64,000 nucleotides of DNA, from the NCBI RefSeq assembly GCF_003052585.1, contig NZ_QASN01000020.1, positions 682,001-746,000 of the forward strand, given 5' to 3'. Positions 23,572 to 32,840 of this stretch are shown in pieces. This stretch comes from Pseudomonas mangrovi (lineage in GTDB: Bacteria; Pseudomonadota; Gammaproteobacteria; Pseudomonadales; Pseudomonadaceae). The notes below the pieces were generated by a model. It made no database searches. It had not been told where the DNA came from and was given only the letters and a program-made list of their open reading frames with translations. The translations under genes were made by a program, and so were the position numbers. Within the stretch, counting starts at the first letter, position 1, and the number at the start of each line of letters is the position of its first letter.

Positions 23572-23994
23572 ATGTCCGTCACCCTCACCCACGTCGCACT
23601 GCAGGTCCCCGACCTGGATGCCTGCATCGCCTTCTACCGGGATTTCTGCGGTATGCAGGTGATCCACCAGCGCCCCGGCAAGGGTTCGCGCATCGTCTGG
23701 ATGGCGGAGCCGGGACGCGAGCAGGATTTCATCTTCGTGATGATGCCCGGCGGCAGCGAACGGCAGCTGGCCGGGCGCGACTACAGCCACCTGGGCTTCG
23801 CCATGGAAACCCGGGACGCAGTCGACGCCATTGCCGCCCAGGCGCGAGCAGCGGGCTGCCTGCTCTGGGAGCCGCGGGACGAGCCCTACCCGGTCGGCTA
23901 CTACTGCGGGCTGCGCGATCCGGCCGGCAACCAGGTCGAGTTCAGCTACGGGCAGCCTCTCGGGCCGGGCGCGGAACAGCTGGAGATTCCCTGA
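23572..23994 (+). CDS. VOC family protein, lactoylglutathione-lyase-like
   Basis: 140 residues with one VOC unit pair: it opens LTHVALQVPDLDACIAFYRD with a potential metal-binding His near the start, and closes GYYCGLRDPAGNQVEFSYGQ with a Glu in the usual last ligand position; SHLGFAMETRDAVDAI carries another His. This ligand pattern fits a glyoxalase I-like metal enzyme, and its place next to gor fits glutathione-linked detoxification, but the substrate is not proven. Confidence 0.86.
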   Translation: MSVTLTHVALQVPDLDACIAFYRDFCGMQVIHQRPGKGSRIVWMAEPGREQDFIFVMMPGGSERQLAGRDYSHLGFAMETRDAVDAIAAQARAAGCLLWEPRDEPYPVGYYCGLRDPAGNQVEFSYGQPLGPGAEQLEIP

Positions 23995-24087
23995 GGGAAC
24001 CTCCGCAAAAGCACTGAGCTGGGCCTGGCGTCGTTGCAATGAACCGCAAAATGCTCATGTACCCTACTCAGGGGTTCCTGAACCGGC

Positions 24088-24927
24088 TCAGTAGCCCTTG
24101 CCGGCCTTGTAGAAGTGCTCGTAGCAGAAGTTGGTGGCGGCCATGTAGCCCTCGGCGCTACCGCAGTCGAAACGCTGGCCCTTGAACTTGTAGGCCAGCA
24201 CCAGCCCGTTGCGCGCCTGCTGCATCAGCGCGTCGGTGATCTGGATTTCACCGCCCTTGCCCGGCTCGGTCGCCTGGATGATCTCGAAGATGTCCGGCGT
24301 CAGGATGTAGCGGCCGATGATCGCCATGTTCGACGGCGCGTCGGCCGGCTTGGGTTTCTCCACCATGGTGCTGACCCGCATGATGTCGTCGCGCAGCATC
24401 TCGCCAGCGACGATGCCGTACTTGTGGGTTTCCTCCGGCGGCACTTCCTGGATCGCCACGATCGAGCAGCGGAACTGGTTGTACAGACGCACCATCTGCG
24501 CCAGAACGCCCTCGCCTTCGGTGTTGATACAGAGGTCATCCGCCAGCACCACCGCGAAGGGTTCGTCACCGATCAGCGACTGACCACTGAGAATGGCGTG
24601 ACCGAGCCCCTTCATCTGCACCTGACGGGTATAGGAGAAGGTGCACTCGTCGATCAGCCGGCGGATGCCTGTCAGGTAGCGTTCCTTGTCGGTGTCCTGG
24701 ATCTGCTGTTCGAGTTCGTAGCTGATGTCGAAGTGATCCTCCAGGGCGCGCTTGCCGCGACCGGTGATCATCGCGATCTGCTTGAGCCCGGCTTCGAGGG
24801 CCTCCTCGACGCCATACTGGATCAGCGGCTTGCTGACGATCGGCAGCATTTCCTTGGGCATCGCCTTGGTCGCCGGGAGAAAGCGGGTGCCGTAACCCGC
24901 AGCGGGAAACATGCATTTCTTGATCAT
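24088..24927 (-). CDS. galU: UTP-glucose-1-phosphate uridylyltransferase
   Basis: 279 residues. Makes UDP-glucose from UTP and glucose 1-phosphate, for LPS core, exopolysaccharide and osmolyte synthesis. The nucleotide-binding start is KKCMFPAAGYGTRFLPATKA, with the usual GRGKRALEDHFD, VVLADDLC and KPKPADAPSN segments. ATG 24927 gives the family length; a longer open frame reaches 24990. Its product is the substrate of the UDP-glucose dehydrogenase encoded at 27675-29036, with modABC between them. Confidence 0.96.
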   Translation of the reverse strand: MIKKCMFPAAGYGTRFLPATKAMPKEMLPIVSKPLIQYGVEEALEAGLKQIAMITGRGKRALEDHFDISYELEQQIQDTDKERYLTGIRRLIDECTFSYTRQVQMKGLGHAILSGQSLIGDEPFAVVLADDLCINTEGEGVLAQMVRLYNQFRCSIVAIQEVPPEETHKYGIVAGEMLRDDIMRVSTMVEKPKPADAPSNMAIIGRYILTPDIFEIIQATEPGKGGEIQITDALMQQARNGLVLAYKFKGQRFDCGSAEGYMAATNFCYEHFYKAGKGY

Positions 24928-25089
24928 GGGAGTCCTTGCTGGAAGTGGCCGATTGAACCCGCCCGCGCGGAGCCTGCCGGCGCGGGCCACGAGCTAGAGA
25001 CCCTGACAGGGAAAAACAGTTGCGGGTTATTTCTCCGATGGTGGCCGTTTCGCCTGTTGCGCCGATTACCGGCGCTGTCTTGACCAAAT

Positions 25090-25108
25090 CGCTATGCCAG
25101 GCATGGCG
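25090..25108. promoter_or_regulatory. 19-bp palindrome upstream of modA, possible ModE-type operator
   Basis: CGCTATGCC-A-GGCATGGCG: arms match at 8 of 9 positions around a single central base. It lies 52 bp before the modA start, and a TATAAA (25117-25122) follows it at a distance that would put the -35 region inside the palindrome. A CGCTAT half-site is reminiscent of ModE operators, but I cannot confirm identity. Confidence 0.4.
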
Positions 25109-25159
25109 TCGCCGGGTATAAATCCGCCACCGCTGATCTGTACTGGAATCATCCTCGTC

Positions 25160-25909
25160 ATGCGTTTCCGTCTTGTTGCAACAATCGCCGCCCTGCTGAT
25201 CTCGAGCCCTGCTCGTGCCGAGCAGCTGCTGGTTGCGGTGGCCGCCAACTTCGCCGAGCCGATGCGCGAGATTGCCGCACAGTTCGAGCGCGACAGCGGC
25301 CATGCTGTGCGCCTGGCATTCGGCGCAACCGGCAAGCTCTACGCCCAGATCAGTAATGGCGCTCCCTATGACGTGCTGCTGGCGGCAGATGAGATCACAG
25401 CGGAAAAACTGGTCGAACAGCAGCTGGCACTAGCCGATACACGCTTCACCTACGCCACCGGGCGGCTGGTGTTGTGGTCGGCGCAGCCAGCCCGGGTCGA
25501 TTCCGCCGGCAAGGTGCTGGCAGAAGGCGACTTCCGCCGCCTGGCGATCGCCAGCCCGGCTGCGGCGCCCTATGGGGCGGCGGCCATGGACGTACTCGAA
25601 GCGCTCGGTTTGCAGCACCTCAGCGAGCGTCTGGTGCGCGGCGAAAGCATTACCCACGCTTATCAGTTCGTCGCCTCCGGCAATGCCGAGCTGGGCTTCG
25701 TCGCCCGCTCCCAGGTTTACCGTGATGGCCGGTGGCTCAGCGGATCGGGCTGGGAGGTGCCGGCCGAGCTGCACCGTCCACTGCACCAGCAGGCGGTGCA
25801 GCTGAGTCGCAGCCGCGACAATCCCGCGGCCAGCGCCTTGCTCGACTATCTGCGCCAGCCGCAGATACGCGCACTGATCGCCAGTTATGGCTACGGGGTG
25901 AGCCCTTGA
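25160..25909 (+). CDS. modA: molybdate ABC transporter, periplasmic binding protein
   Basis: 249 residues. Signal peptide ([20 protein letters not shown]) followed by the ModA fold: [20 protein letters not shown], the phosphate-like ligand loop [11 protein letters not shown] and [12 protein letters not shown]. It captures molybdate in the periplasm for ModBC. ATG 25160 is chosen because the signal peptide starts there; the longer frame from 25094 adds non-signal sequence. Its stop overlaps modB by 4 bp. Confidence 0.95.
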   Translation: MRFRLVATIAALLISSPARAEQLLVAVAANFAEPMREIAAQFERDSGHAVRLAFGATGKLYAQISNGAPYDVLLAADEITAEKLVEQQLALADTRFTYATGRLVLWSAQPARVDSAGKVLAEGDFRRLAIASPAAAPYGAAAMDVLEALGLQHLSERLVRGESITHAYQFVASGNAELGFVARSQVYRDGRWLSGSGWEVPAELHRPLHQQAVQLSRSRDNPAASALLDYLRQPQIRALIASYGYGVSP

Positions 25910-26577
25910 GTGGCGAAGACCTGGGCGCCATCTGGCTGACGCTCAAGCTGGCGACGGTCGTGACCTTGCTGTTGCTGCTGTTCTGCACCCCGCTGGCCTG
26001 GTGGCTGGCGCGCACCCGCTCGGCCTGGAAGGCGCCGGTCGGGGCACTGGTGGCGATGCCGTTGATCCTGCCGCCCACGGTGATCGGTTTCTACCTGCTG
26101 CTGTTCATGGGCCCCCAGGGACCGCTCGGCCAGCTCAGCGACTGGCTCGGCATCGGCCTGTTGCCGTTCACCTTCAGCGGTCTGGTGATCGCCTCCATGG
26201 TCTATTCGCTGCCTTTCGTGGTACAGCCGTTACAGACCGCGTTCGAGCAGATCGGCCAGCGTCCGCTGGAGGTCGCTGCCACCCTGCGCGCCTCACCCTG
26301 GGACAGTTTTCGCCATGTGGTGCTGCCCCTCGCACGGCCGGGATTCTTCACCGCCAGCGTGCTCGGCTTTGCCCATACGGTCGGCGAATTCGGCGTGGTA
26401 CTGATGATCGGCGGCAGCATTCCCGGCCAGACCAAGGTGATCTCGGTACAGATCTACGATCACGTCGAGGCCATGCAGTACGGCAGCGCGCATCTGCTGT
26501 CTGCGGTACTGCTGGCGTTCAGCTTCGTCGTGTTGCTGCTGCTGCACCGCTATCGCAAGGGGCACCTGCATGTCTGA
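25906..26577 (+). CDS. modB: molybdate ABC transporter permease
   Basis: 223 residues, five to six membrane helices. The ABC-permease EAA loop is visible as [20 protein letters not shown] (about residues 123-142), where ModC docks. TTG 25906 overlaps the modA stop as TTGA, giving the family length; frames open further upstream lie inside modA. It overlaps modC by 8 bp, so modABC is one tightly coupled operon. Confidence 0.94.
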   Translation: MSGEDLGAIWLTLKLATVVTLLLLLFCTPLAWWLARTRSAWKAPVGALVAMPLILPPTVIGFYLLLFMGPQGPLGQLSDWLGIGLLPFTFSGLVIASMVYSLPFVVQPLQTAFEQIGQRPLEVAATLRASPWDSFRHVVLPLARPGFFTASVLGFAHTVGEFGVVLMIGGSIPGQTKVISVQIYDHVEAMQYGSAHLLSAVLLAFSFVVLLLLHRYRKGHLHV

Positions 26578-27667
26578 ACAGGCGGTAGGAATTGCCGCGC
26601 GGCTTCGCCTGCAGCGCGACGAGTTCGTTCTGGATGTCGACATGCGCCTGCCGGGCAGTGGCGTCTGCGTCCTGTTCGGTCGCTCCGGCTGCGGCAAGAC
26701 CAGCCTGCTGCGGGCCATCGCCGGTCTTGAGCGCGCCGAAGGCGTGCTGGAGTTTCGCGGTCAGCGCTGGCAGGACCGCTACAGCTTTCGCCCACCGCAC
26801 CTGCGCCCGCTGGGTTATGTGTTCCAGGAAGCCAGCCTGTTTGCGCACCTGGACGTGATGGGCAACCTCACCTTCGGCTACCAGCGTGTACCACCGGCGC
26901 AGCGCCGCATCGTCCTCGACGAGGCGATCAGCCTGCTCGGCCTCGACAATCTGCTGCAGCGCAACGCCCAGACCCTTTCCGGCGGCCAGCGCCAGCGCGT
27001 GGCGATCGCTCGCGCCTTGCTGACCAGCCCGCAGTTGCTGCTGCTTGATGAACCACTGGCCAGCCTGGACGGCCCCAGCAAGGCCGAAATCCTGCCCTAT
27101 CTGGAACGCGTCCGCGATGAGCTGGCATTGCCGATGATCTACGTTACCCATGCACCGGAAGAGGTCGCCCGTCTGGCCGACCAGTTGATCCTGCTGGAGA
27201 ACGGACGAATTCAGGCCTACGGCACCCTCAACCAGCTGCTGACGGCGCCGGATCTGCCGCTGGCCCATCTCGACGACGCTGCTGCGGTGCTGCCCGCACG
27301 GGTGCTGAGCCACGATGCACACTACGCCCTGAGCGAGCTCGCCGTGCCCGGCGGCAGCCTGTGGATCGCCGGCTGCCAACTGGCTCAAGGTAGTGCCACC
27401 CGCGTCCGTATCCTCGCCCGCGATGTCAGTCTGGCGCTGCAGCCGAGCCCCGGCAGCAGCATCCTCAACAGTCTGCCGGCGCAGCTGGTCGATCTGTCCG
27501 CGGATCGCGATCCGGCCAACCTGCTCGCCCGTCTGGAGCTGCGCGCGGAGGGTCAGCCGAGCCAGAGCATTCTTGCCCGCCTGACCCGGCGTTCCGCCGA
27601 CCGCCTGGCTCTGCAGGTGGGCATGCGCGTGCACGCGCAGATCAAGGCCGTGGCGCTGATGCGCTGA
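26570..27667 (+). CDS. modC: molybdate ABC transporter ATP-binding protein
   Basis: 365 residues. ATPase domain with Walker [13 protein letters not shown] (about 36-47), signature [17 protein letters not shown], Walker [13 protein letters not shown] and the His-switch YVTHAPEEV. The C-terminal part (about 290-365) is a TOBE/mop domain ([20 protein letters not shown]) that binds molybdate and can gate transport. It ends 7 bp from the convergent UDP-sugar dehydrogenase gene. Confidence 0.95.
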   Translation: MSEQAVGIAARLRLQRDEFVLDVDMRLPGSGVCVLFGRSGCGKTSLLRAIAGLERAEGVLEFRGQRWQDRYSFRPPHLRPLGYVFQEASLFAHLDVMGNLTFGYQRVPPAQRRIVLDEAISLLGLDNLLQRNAQTLSGGQRQRVAIARALLTSPQLLLLDEPLASLDGPSKAEILPYLERVRDELALPMIYVTHAPEEVARLADQLILLENGRIQAYGTLNQLLTAPDLPLAHLDDAAAVLPARVLSHDAHYALSELAVPGGSLWIAGCQLAQGSATRVRILARDVSLALQPSPGSSILNSLPAQLVDLSADRDPANLLARLELRAEGQPSQSILARLTRRSADRLALQVGMRVHAQIKAVALMR

Positions 27668-27674
27668 ACCCGCC

Positions 27675-29036
27675 TCAGGCGGCGTCGGCCGCCGCCACGC
27701 CCAGACTGGGACGACCGATCGCCCGGTAGACGAAGCCCAGCTCGAACAGCTGCTGCGGATCGTAGATATTGCGCCCATCGAACAGCGCCGGGGTGCGCAT
27801 CAACGCCCTGACGCGGGCGAAATCCGGCTGGCGGAACTGCTTCCACTCGGTCACCAGCACCAGCGCATCGGCACCCTCGGAGGTCTCGTAGGGCGACTCG
27901 CACAGGCGCAGCCGGCCCTCGCCAATCGCCTGTGGATAGCGCGCCGCGACCGCCGCGTTGGCTACCGGGTCATGCGCCTGAATCCGCGCACCGGCCGCCA
28001 GCAGAGCCTCCAGCAGTACCAGGCTGGGTGCCTCGCGCAGATCATCGGTGCCCGGTTTGAACGCCAGCCCCCAGATGGCCACCAGGCGCCCCTTGAGCTG
28101 CCCGCCGAAGTGCTCGCGCAGGGCCTGGAACAGCAGCGTCTTCTGCAATGCGTTGCGCGCCTCCACCGCGCGCAGGATGCCCGGCTCCATCCCCTCCAGC
28201 TCGGCGCAGCGGATCAGTGCGCGCACATCCTTGGGAAAGCAGGAACCACCGTAACCGCAGCCGGCGTAGATGAAGTGGGTACCGATGCGTCGGTCACTGC
28301 CGATGCCGCGACGCACTTCCTCGATATCCACGTCCAGCCGCGCGCAGAGACTGGCCATCTCGTTGATCAGCGAGATCCGCGCAGCAAGGAAGGCATTGGC
28401 CGCGTACTTGCTGAACTCGGCGGCACGCAGGCTCATGCACAGGATGCGCTCGTGGTTGCGCATGAAAGGCGCGTACAGACGTCGCAGCAGATTGATCGAG
28501 GCCTGGTCGGCAGCACCGATGATGACCCGGTCCGGGCGCATGAAGTCCTCCACCGCCGAGCCCTCCTTGAGGAATTCGGGGTTGCTCGCGACCCGCACCT
28601 TGAGTGCCATGCCGCGCTCGGACAACTGCTGGCGGATGCTTTCCTGAACGCGCTCGCAGGTACCCACCGGCACGGTCGACTTGACCACCACCAGGCAGTT
28701 GTGGGCCAGGCTCTGGCCCAGCTCGCGAGCGACCTGCAGGACGTGTCCGAGATCAGCCGAGCCGTCCTCGCCCGCCGGCGTGCCCACGGCGATGAAGATC
28801 ACTTCGGCATCGGCGACCGCTTCCGCCAGCTCGCAGCCGAAACTGAGCTGACCGCTGCCCAGCTGGGTACGCAGCAACGGCTCCAGACCCGGTTCGTGAA
28901 TCGGCAGGCGTCCCGCGCTCAGCTGCGCCACGCGCGCGGCGTCACGCTCCACGCAGCGCACCCGGTTGCCCATCTCGGCCAGACAGGTCGCACTGACCAA
29001 TCCGACGTAACCTGCCCCAATCACGCTTATCCGCAT
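27675..29036 (-). CDS. UDP-glucose 6-dehydrogenase
   Basis: 453 residues of the UDP-glucose/GDP-mannose dehydrogenase family: NAD motif ISVIGAGYVGLVSATCLAE at the N-terminus, the catalytic Cys in YAGCGYGGSCFPKDVRAL (about residue 260), and the C-terminal nucleotide-sugar domain with FKPGTDDLREAPSL. Product would be UDP-glucuronate for surface polysaccharide. Substrate preference cannot be proven from sequence. ATG 29036; frames open upstream overlap the SulP gene region. Linked to galU, which makes its substrate, but on the other side of modABC. Confidence 0.92.
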   Translation of the reverse strand: MRISVIGAGYVGLVSATCLAEMGNRVRCVERDAARVAQLSAGRLPIHEPGLEPLLRTQLGSGQLSFGCELAEAVADAEVIFIAVGTPAGEDGSADLGHVLQVARELGQSLAHNCLVVVKSTVPVGTCERVQESIRQQLSERGMALKVRVASNPEFLKEGSAVEDFMRPDRVIIGAADQASINLLRRLYAPFMRNHERILCMSLRAAEFSKYAANAFLAARISLINEMASLCARLDVDIEEVRRGIGSDRRIGTHFIYAGCGYGGSCFPKDVRALIRCAELEGMEPGILRAVEARNALQKTLLFQALREHFGGQLKGRLVAIWGLAFKPGTDDLREAPSLVLLEALLAAGARIQAHDPVANAAVAARYPQAIGEGRLRLCESPYETSEGADALVLVTEWKQFRQPDFARVRALMRTPALFDGRNIYDPQQLFELGFVYRAIGRPSLGVAAADAA

Positions 29037-29104
29037 CGCCGTCTCTCCCGAGTAATCCAGGGTCGATTGCAGCGCGTGCCGATGGCAAGGCGGTGACGGT
29101 CTGA

Positions 29105-30847
29105 CTACCGGCGCATGACAGGGCCACCCTGTTCCAGCGCCCGGTGGGTAGTGGCTGGATCCAGCGCGGCGAGCGCCTCGTACTGGCTGAGGAATACCCC
29201 ACCGCCGAAGTGCGCCAGGAAGCTGGAACGGCGCAGGCCATCCATGACCGGGCCCTTGACCTCCGACAGATGCAGCTGGATACCGCCTGCCTGCAAGCGC
29301 TCGCTGATCGCCTCCAGGCTCTCCAGGGCGCTGGCATCGATCAGGTTCACACCCGCACACATCAGCACCAGATGACATGCCTGCGGGTGCTGGGCGACCA
29401 GTTCGGCAATGCGTTCCTCGAGATAGCGGGCGTTGGGAAAGTACAGGCTCTCGTCGATGCGGATCGACAACACCTCGCGGCTCTCGATCACCGCGTGACG
29501 CTCGACATTGCGGAAATGCTCGCTGCCGGGAATCTGACCGACTACCGCGATATGCGGCTTGCTGGTGCGCCAGAGAAACAGCAGCAGCGACAGCCCGACG
29601 CCGATCAGGATGCCCGCCTCGACGCCGATCAACAGTACCCCGAGCATGGTCGCGGCCATGGCTGCGGCATCCTGACGGGAATACCGCCAAGTACGCCGCA
29701 GGGCACCAAGGTCGACCAGGCTGAGCACAGCCACCACGATGGTAGCGGCCAGTACCGCGTGCGGCAGGTTGGCGAACAGCGGCGTGAAAAACAGTACCGT
29801 CACAGCGACGCCCACGGCCGTCAGCGCTCCTGCCATCGGCGTCTGCGCACCCGCCTCGTAGTTGACCACCGAGCGGGCGAAGCCTCCGGTTACCGGAAAG
29901 CCGCCCGCCAGCGCTGCGGCAACATTGGCGCCACCGAGGGCGATCAGTTCCTGATTCGGCTCGATCCGCTGGCGACGGCGGGCTGCCAGCGTCTGCGCCA
30001 CCGACACCGACTCGACGAAGCCGACCAGACTGATCAGCAGCGCCGCAGGCAACAGCTGCATGGCCAGTTGCAGATCCAGTGTCGGCAAGGCCAGCTCCGG
30101 CAGGCCGGCCGGAACCTCACCAACCAGTCGAACACCCGCGTCGCCCAGGTCCAGCAGGACAACCAGCAGTACCGCGATCAGCAGCGCCAGCACCGGGCCG
30201 CTACGCGCCAGGTTGCCCGCCAGGCGCGCTCCAAGCCCCAGCCGCTGCAGCAGTGGGCTGCCGTGACGACGCAGCAGATGGAGAAACAGCAGGCTGCTCG
30301 CCCCGATCGCCAGCGTCGGCAGATGCACCTGGGGCAGTGCCCTGACCAGAGCCAGCAGTTTCAGCACCGGGTTCTCACCGGAAACATGCACACCCAGCAG
30401 CGGGCCGAGCTGGCCCACGGCGATCAGCAGAGCGGATGCACTGATGAAGCCGGAAATCACCGGATGGCTGAGAAAGTTGGCGAGAAAGCCCAACCGCAGC
30501 GTTGCCATCAGCAGCAGAACCGCCCCCGATAGCAGCGCCAGCAACATCGCTGCACCCAGGTACTCCGCGCTGCCGGCGACGAACAGCGGCGCCAGCGCCG
30601 CTGCGGTCATCAGGGAAACGACTGCCACCGGTCCCACGGACAGTGTCCGGCTGCTGCCGAACAGGGTGTAGGCCAGCAGCGGCAGGATGCTTGCGTAAAG
30701 GCCGGTCACCGGCGGCAACCCGGCGAGCATGGCGTAGGCCAGGCTCTGGGGAATCAGCATCAGGGTCACTATCAGCGCGGCCAGGCTGTCGCTGGCGGCG
30801 GACTGAAGATCGTACTGCCGTAGCCAGACCAGACAGGGTAGCTTCAT
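29105..30847 (-). CDS. SulP family anion transporter with STAS domain
   Basis: 580 residues. The N-terminal part has ten or more membrane helices with the SulP signature (LMLIPQSLAYAMLAGLPPVTG) and the GANVAAALAGGFPVTGGFAR segment; the last 120 residues form a STAS domain (LYFPNARYLEERI, LVLMCAGVNLIDASALE). Likely moves sulfate or another oxyanion across the inner membrane. ATG 30847 overlaps the stop of a 39-codon ORF (ATGA); a TTG at 30865 has less support. It is the third gene after persulfide dioxygenase, which suggests a link with sulfide/sulfite handling. Confidence 0.93.
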   Translation of the reverse strand: MKLPCLVWLRQYDLQSAASDSLAALIVTLMLIPQSLAYAMLAGLPPVTGLYASILPLLAYTLFGSSRTLSVGPVAVVSLMTAAALAPLFVAGSAEYLGAAMLLALLSGAVLLLMATLRLGFLANFLSHPVISGFISASALLIAVGQLGPLLGVHVSGENPVLKLLALVRALPQVHLPTLAIGASSLLFLHLLRRHGSPLLQRLGLGARLAGNLARSGPVLALLIAVLLVVLLDLGDAGVRLVGEVPAGLPELALPTLDLQLAMQLLPAALLISLVGFVESVSVAQTLAARRRQRIEPNQELIALGGANVAAALAGGFPVTGGFARSVVNYEAGAQTPMAGALTAVGVAVTVLFFTPLFANLPHAVLAATIVVAVLSLVDLGALRRTWRYSRQDAAAMAATMLGVLLIGVEAGILIGVGLSLLLFLWRTSKPHIAVVGQIPGSEHFRNVERHAVIESREVLSIRIDESLYFPNARYLEERIAELVAQHPQACHLVLMCAGVNLIDASALESLEAISERLQAGGIQLHLSEVKGPVMDGLRRSSFLAHFGGGVFLSQYEALAALDPATTHRALEQGGPVMRR

Positions 30848-30963
30848 GGCCTGCGCCCGCGGCAAAGATCGGCAATGCCGGTAGCCGGGTCAGCGATCGC
30901 CATAGCCGAAGCCGGCTGCAGCCAGCTGACGCCCAACACACAGGCCACGCTGAGCGCCTCCAT
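30844..30963 (-). CDS. 39-aa small ORF between persulfide dioxygenase and SulP
   Basis: ATG 30963 has GAGGT about 9 nt upstream, lies 19 bp after the dioxygenase stop, and its TGA overlaps the SulP ATG (ATGA at 30844-30847). The product has a hydrophobic N-terminal half (MEALSVACVLGVSWLQPASA) that looks like a signal or membrane segment, then a short tail ending RGRRP. SulP lacks a good ribosome site, so this ORF may couple its translation to the upstream gene. It could be a small membrane protein or only a coupling leader. Confidence 0.5.
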   Translation of the reverse strand: MEALSVACVLGVSWLQPASAMAIADPATGIADLCRGRRP

Positions 30964-30982
30964 AGTTTCGCACCTCAATCGC

Positions 30983-31849
30983 TCAGAGCGTGTCCAGGGG
31001 AATCTTCAGATAACGCACGCCGTTGCTCTCCGCCGGTGGCAGCTGACCTGCACGCATGTTCACCTGCACCGACGGCAGGATCAGCGTCGGCATCTCTAGC
31101 GTGGCGTCGCGGGCCTGGCGCATCGACACGAAGGCTTTCTCGCTCACGCCCTGGTGGACGTGCACGTTTGCTTCGCGCTCGGCGGCGATGCTGGTCTCGT
31201 ACAGATGATGCTCGCGACCAGGAGCCGTGTAGTCGTGGCACATGAACACCCGGGTTTCACCGGGCAGCTGGAACAGCTTCTGGATCGAGCGGTAAAGCGT
31301 GGCTGCATCGCCACCGGGAAAGTCGCAGCGCGCCGTGCCGTAGTCGGGCATGAACAGAGTGTCGCCGACGAACGCCGCGTCACCGATCAGATAGGTCATG
31401 CAGGCCGGCGTGTGCCCCGGGGTGTGGATGGCCCGCGCCTCGATACCGCCCAGATGAAAGACGTCGCCGTCATGGAACAGATGGTCGAACTGGCTGCCGT
31501 CCCTTGCGAACTCGCTGCCGGCGTTGAACAGCTTGCCGAAGGTCTGTTGCACCACCTTGATGTTGTCGCCTATCGCGAGTTTTCCGCCCAGTTTTTCATG
31601 CAGATAGGGCGCTGCGCTGAGGTGGTCGGCGTGCACGTGGGTTTCAAGTATCCAGCTGACCCGCAGACCGCGCGCGCGAACATGGTCGATCAGACGGTTT
31701 GCGCTGGCGAACGACGTCCGACCGGACGCCGGATCGTAGTCGAGCACCGAGTCGATGATGACGCACTCGCTGGTCGCGCTGTCGCTGACGACGTAGCTGT
31801 AGGTGGAGGTGGCCGGATCGAAGAAAGGCTCGACCAAGGGCTTGTTCAT
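30983..31849 (-). CDS. persulfide dioxygenase (ETHE1/Blh-like MBL-fold hydrolase)
   Basis: 288 residues with the metallo-beta-lactamase fold. The metal motif THVHADHLSAAPYL (H71, H73, D75, H76) followed by HTPGHTPACMTY, GDTLFMPDYGTARCDFPGG and CHDYTAPGR matches the Blh/ETHE1 group, which oxidises glutathione persulfide to sulfite and is used in H2S detoxification. ATG 31849 has AGGAG upstream; the frame open to 31861 adds four residues. It heads a likely three-gene unit with the 39-aa ORF and SulP, and sits behind an AT-rich palindrome. Confidence 0.92.
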   Translation of the reverse strand: MNKPLVEPFFDPATSTYSYVVSDSATSECVIIDSVLDYDPASGRTSFASANRLIDHVRARGLRVSWILETHVHADHLSAAPYLHEKLGGKLAIGDNIKVVQQTFGKLFNAGSEFARDGSQFDHLFHDGDVFHLGGIEARAIHTPGHTPACMTYLIGDAAFVGDTLFMPDYGTARCDFPGGDAATLYRSIQKLFQLPGETRVFMCHDYTAPGREHHLYETSIAAEREANVHVHQGVSEKAFVSMRQARDATLEMPTLILPSVQVNMRAGQLPPAESNGVRYLKIPLDTL

Positions 31850-31909
31850 GCTCACGCACACATACTCCTATGGGTATTAATGGCCACCAGAGTAGCCGAT
31901 CAATTTCGA

Positions 31910-31919
31910 ATATGCATAT
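31910..31919. promoter_or_regulatory. ATATGCATAT palindrome upstream of persulfide dioxygenase
   Basis: A perfect 10-bp palindrome lies 61 bp before the start codon, in an AT-rich stretch that also has AATATGT at 31930. Genes of this type are often controlled by an ArsR-family, persulfide-sensing repressor (BigR/SqrR class) bound near the promoter; no such regulator gene is in this window. Assignment is a guess from position. Confidence 0.35.
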
Positions 31920-31968
31920 ACGTTTTAGGAATATGTACCCTGCGCACTGACACACCCTCCCCAGAACG

Positions 31969-32005
31969 AAAAACCCCGCGAAGGGATCACCTTCGCGGGG
32001 TTCTG
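31969..32005 (-). terminator. Rho-independent terminator of the BI-1 family gene
   Basis: AACCCCGCGAAGG (31972-31984) pairs with CCTTCGCGGGGTT (31990-32002). On the minus strand the stem is followed by TTTTTCG, so it stops transcription of the gene ending at 32036. Confidence 0.85.
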
Positions 32006-32035
32006 TTTACAGCTGCGGCGGAGCCGCGATGAAGA

Positions 32036-32704
32036 TCAATCGTCGCCGCTGAACGCACCGACCAGTTGCAGCAGACTGACGAACAGGTTGTAGATGGATA
32101 CGTACAGGCTGATGGTGGCCATGATGTAGTTGCGCTCGCCACCATGGATGATTGCGCTGGTCTGGAACAGGATCGATGCCGAGGCGAACAGTACGAAACC
32201 GGCGCTGATCGCCAGCTGCAGACCGGGGATGTTGAAGAAGATGCCCGCGACCATTGCCCCGATCAGCACGAAGAAGCCAGCGATGATGAAGCCGGCGAGG
32301 AAGCTCATGTCCTTGCGGGTGGTCAGCACGTAGGCTGAGAGGCCGAAGAACACCAGCGCGGTCATCGCCATCGCCGTGCCGATCACTTCACCGCCGTTGG
32401 CCATGCCAAGGTAGCGGTTCAGGATCGGGCCGAGGGTGTAGCCCATGAAGCCGGTCAGCGCGAAGGTACTCAGCAGACCCCAGGACGAGTTGCGCAGCTT
32501 GGCGGTGAGGAAGAACAGGCCGTAGAAGCCGATCAGCACCACGAAGATGTTCGGATAGCGAACGTTCATCTGCTGGGCAACGAAGGCGACCAGGCCACTG
32601 AACGCCAGGGTAATGGCCAGCAGGCCGTAGGTATTGCGCAGCACACGGCTGACGTCGCCTTGTTCCGCCAGGGAACCTTCGAGGGCGTAATTCTGATCTT
32701 GCAT
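32036..32704 (-). CDS. Bax inhibitor-1/YccA family membrane protein
   Basis: 222 residues with seven membrane helices, the length and pattern of BI-1/YccA proteins: [19 protein letters not shown], then [17 protein letters not shown] and the C-terminal [20 protein letters not shown]. coli YccA modulates FtsH protease; a calcium leak role is known for other members. Here the role is inferred only. The gene has its own hairpin terminator and lies upstream of no other gene on its strand. Confidence 0.92.
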   Translation of the reverse strand: MQDQNYALEGSLAEQGDVSRVLRNTYGLLAITLAFSGLVAFVAQQMNVRYPNIFVVLIGFYGLFFLTAKLRNSSWGLLSTFALTGFMGYTLGPILNRYLGMANGGEVIGTAMAMTALVFFGLSAYVLTTRKDMSFLAGFIIAGFFVLIGAMVAGIFFNIPGLQLAISAGFVLFASASILFQTSAIIHGGERNYIMATISLYVSIYNLFVSLLQLVGAFSGDD

Positions 32705-32796
32705 GGCGAACTCCTGAGATTTAATGGTTATCCATCACCTGGACCAAGGTTGCCGCCGATCATAGCAGAGGCATCGGCGCTGCCAAGCGGCAGAAT

Positions 32797-32824
32797 TTGA
32801 CAGTGTGTTGCGTTCGGGTAACAT
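32797..32824 (+). promoter_or_regulatory. sigma70-type promoter of tRNA-Ser
   Basis: TTGACA (32797-32802), 16-bp spacer, TAACAT (32819-32824), followed by a GC-rich discriminator and the tRNA 17 bp downstream. A consensus -35 box and this spacing are usual for stable RNA genes. Confidence 0.65.
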
Positions 32825-32840
32825 CTCGCGCTCGCTCGTC

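Noticed and set aside
25080-25122. TTGACC...TATAAA promoter of modA as a simple pair
   Set aside because: The spacing is 31 bp, too long for a -35/-10 pair; the TATAAA may still be a -10 with a poor -35 inside the palindrome.
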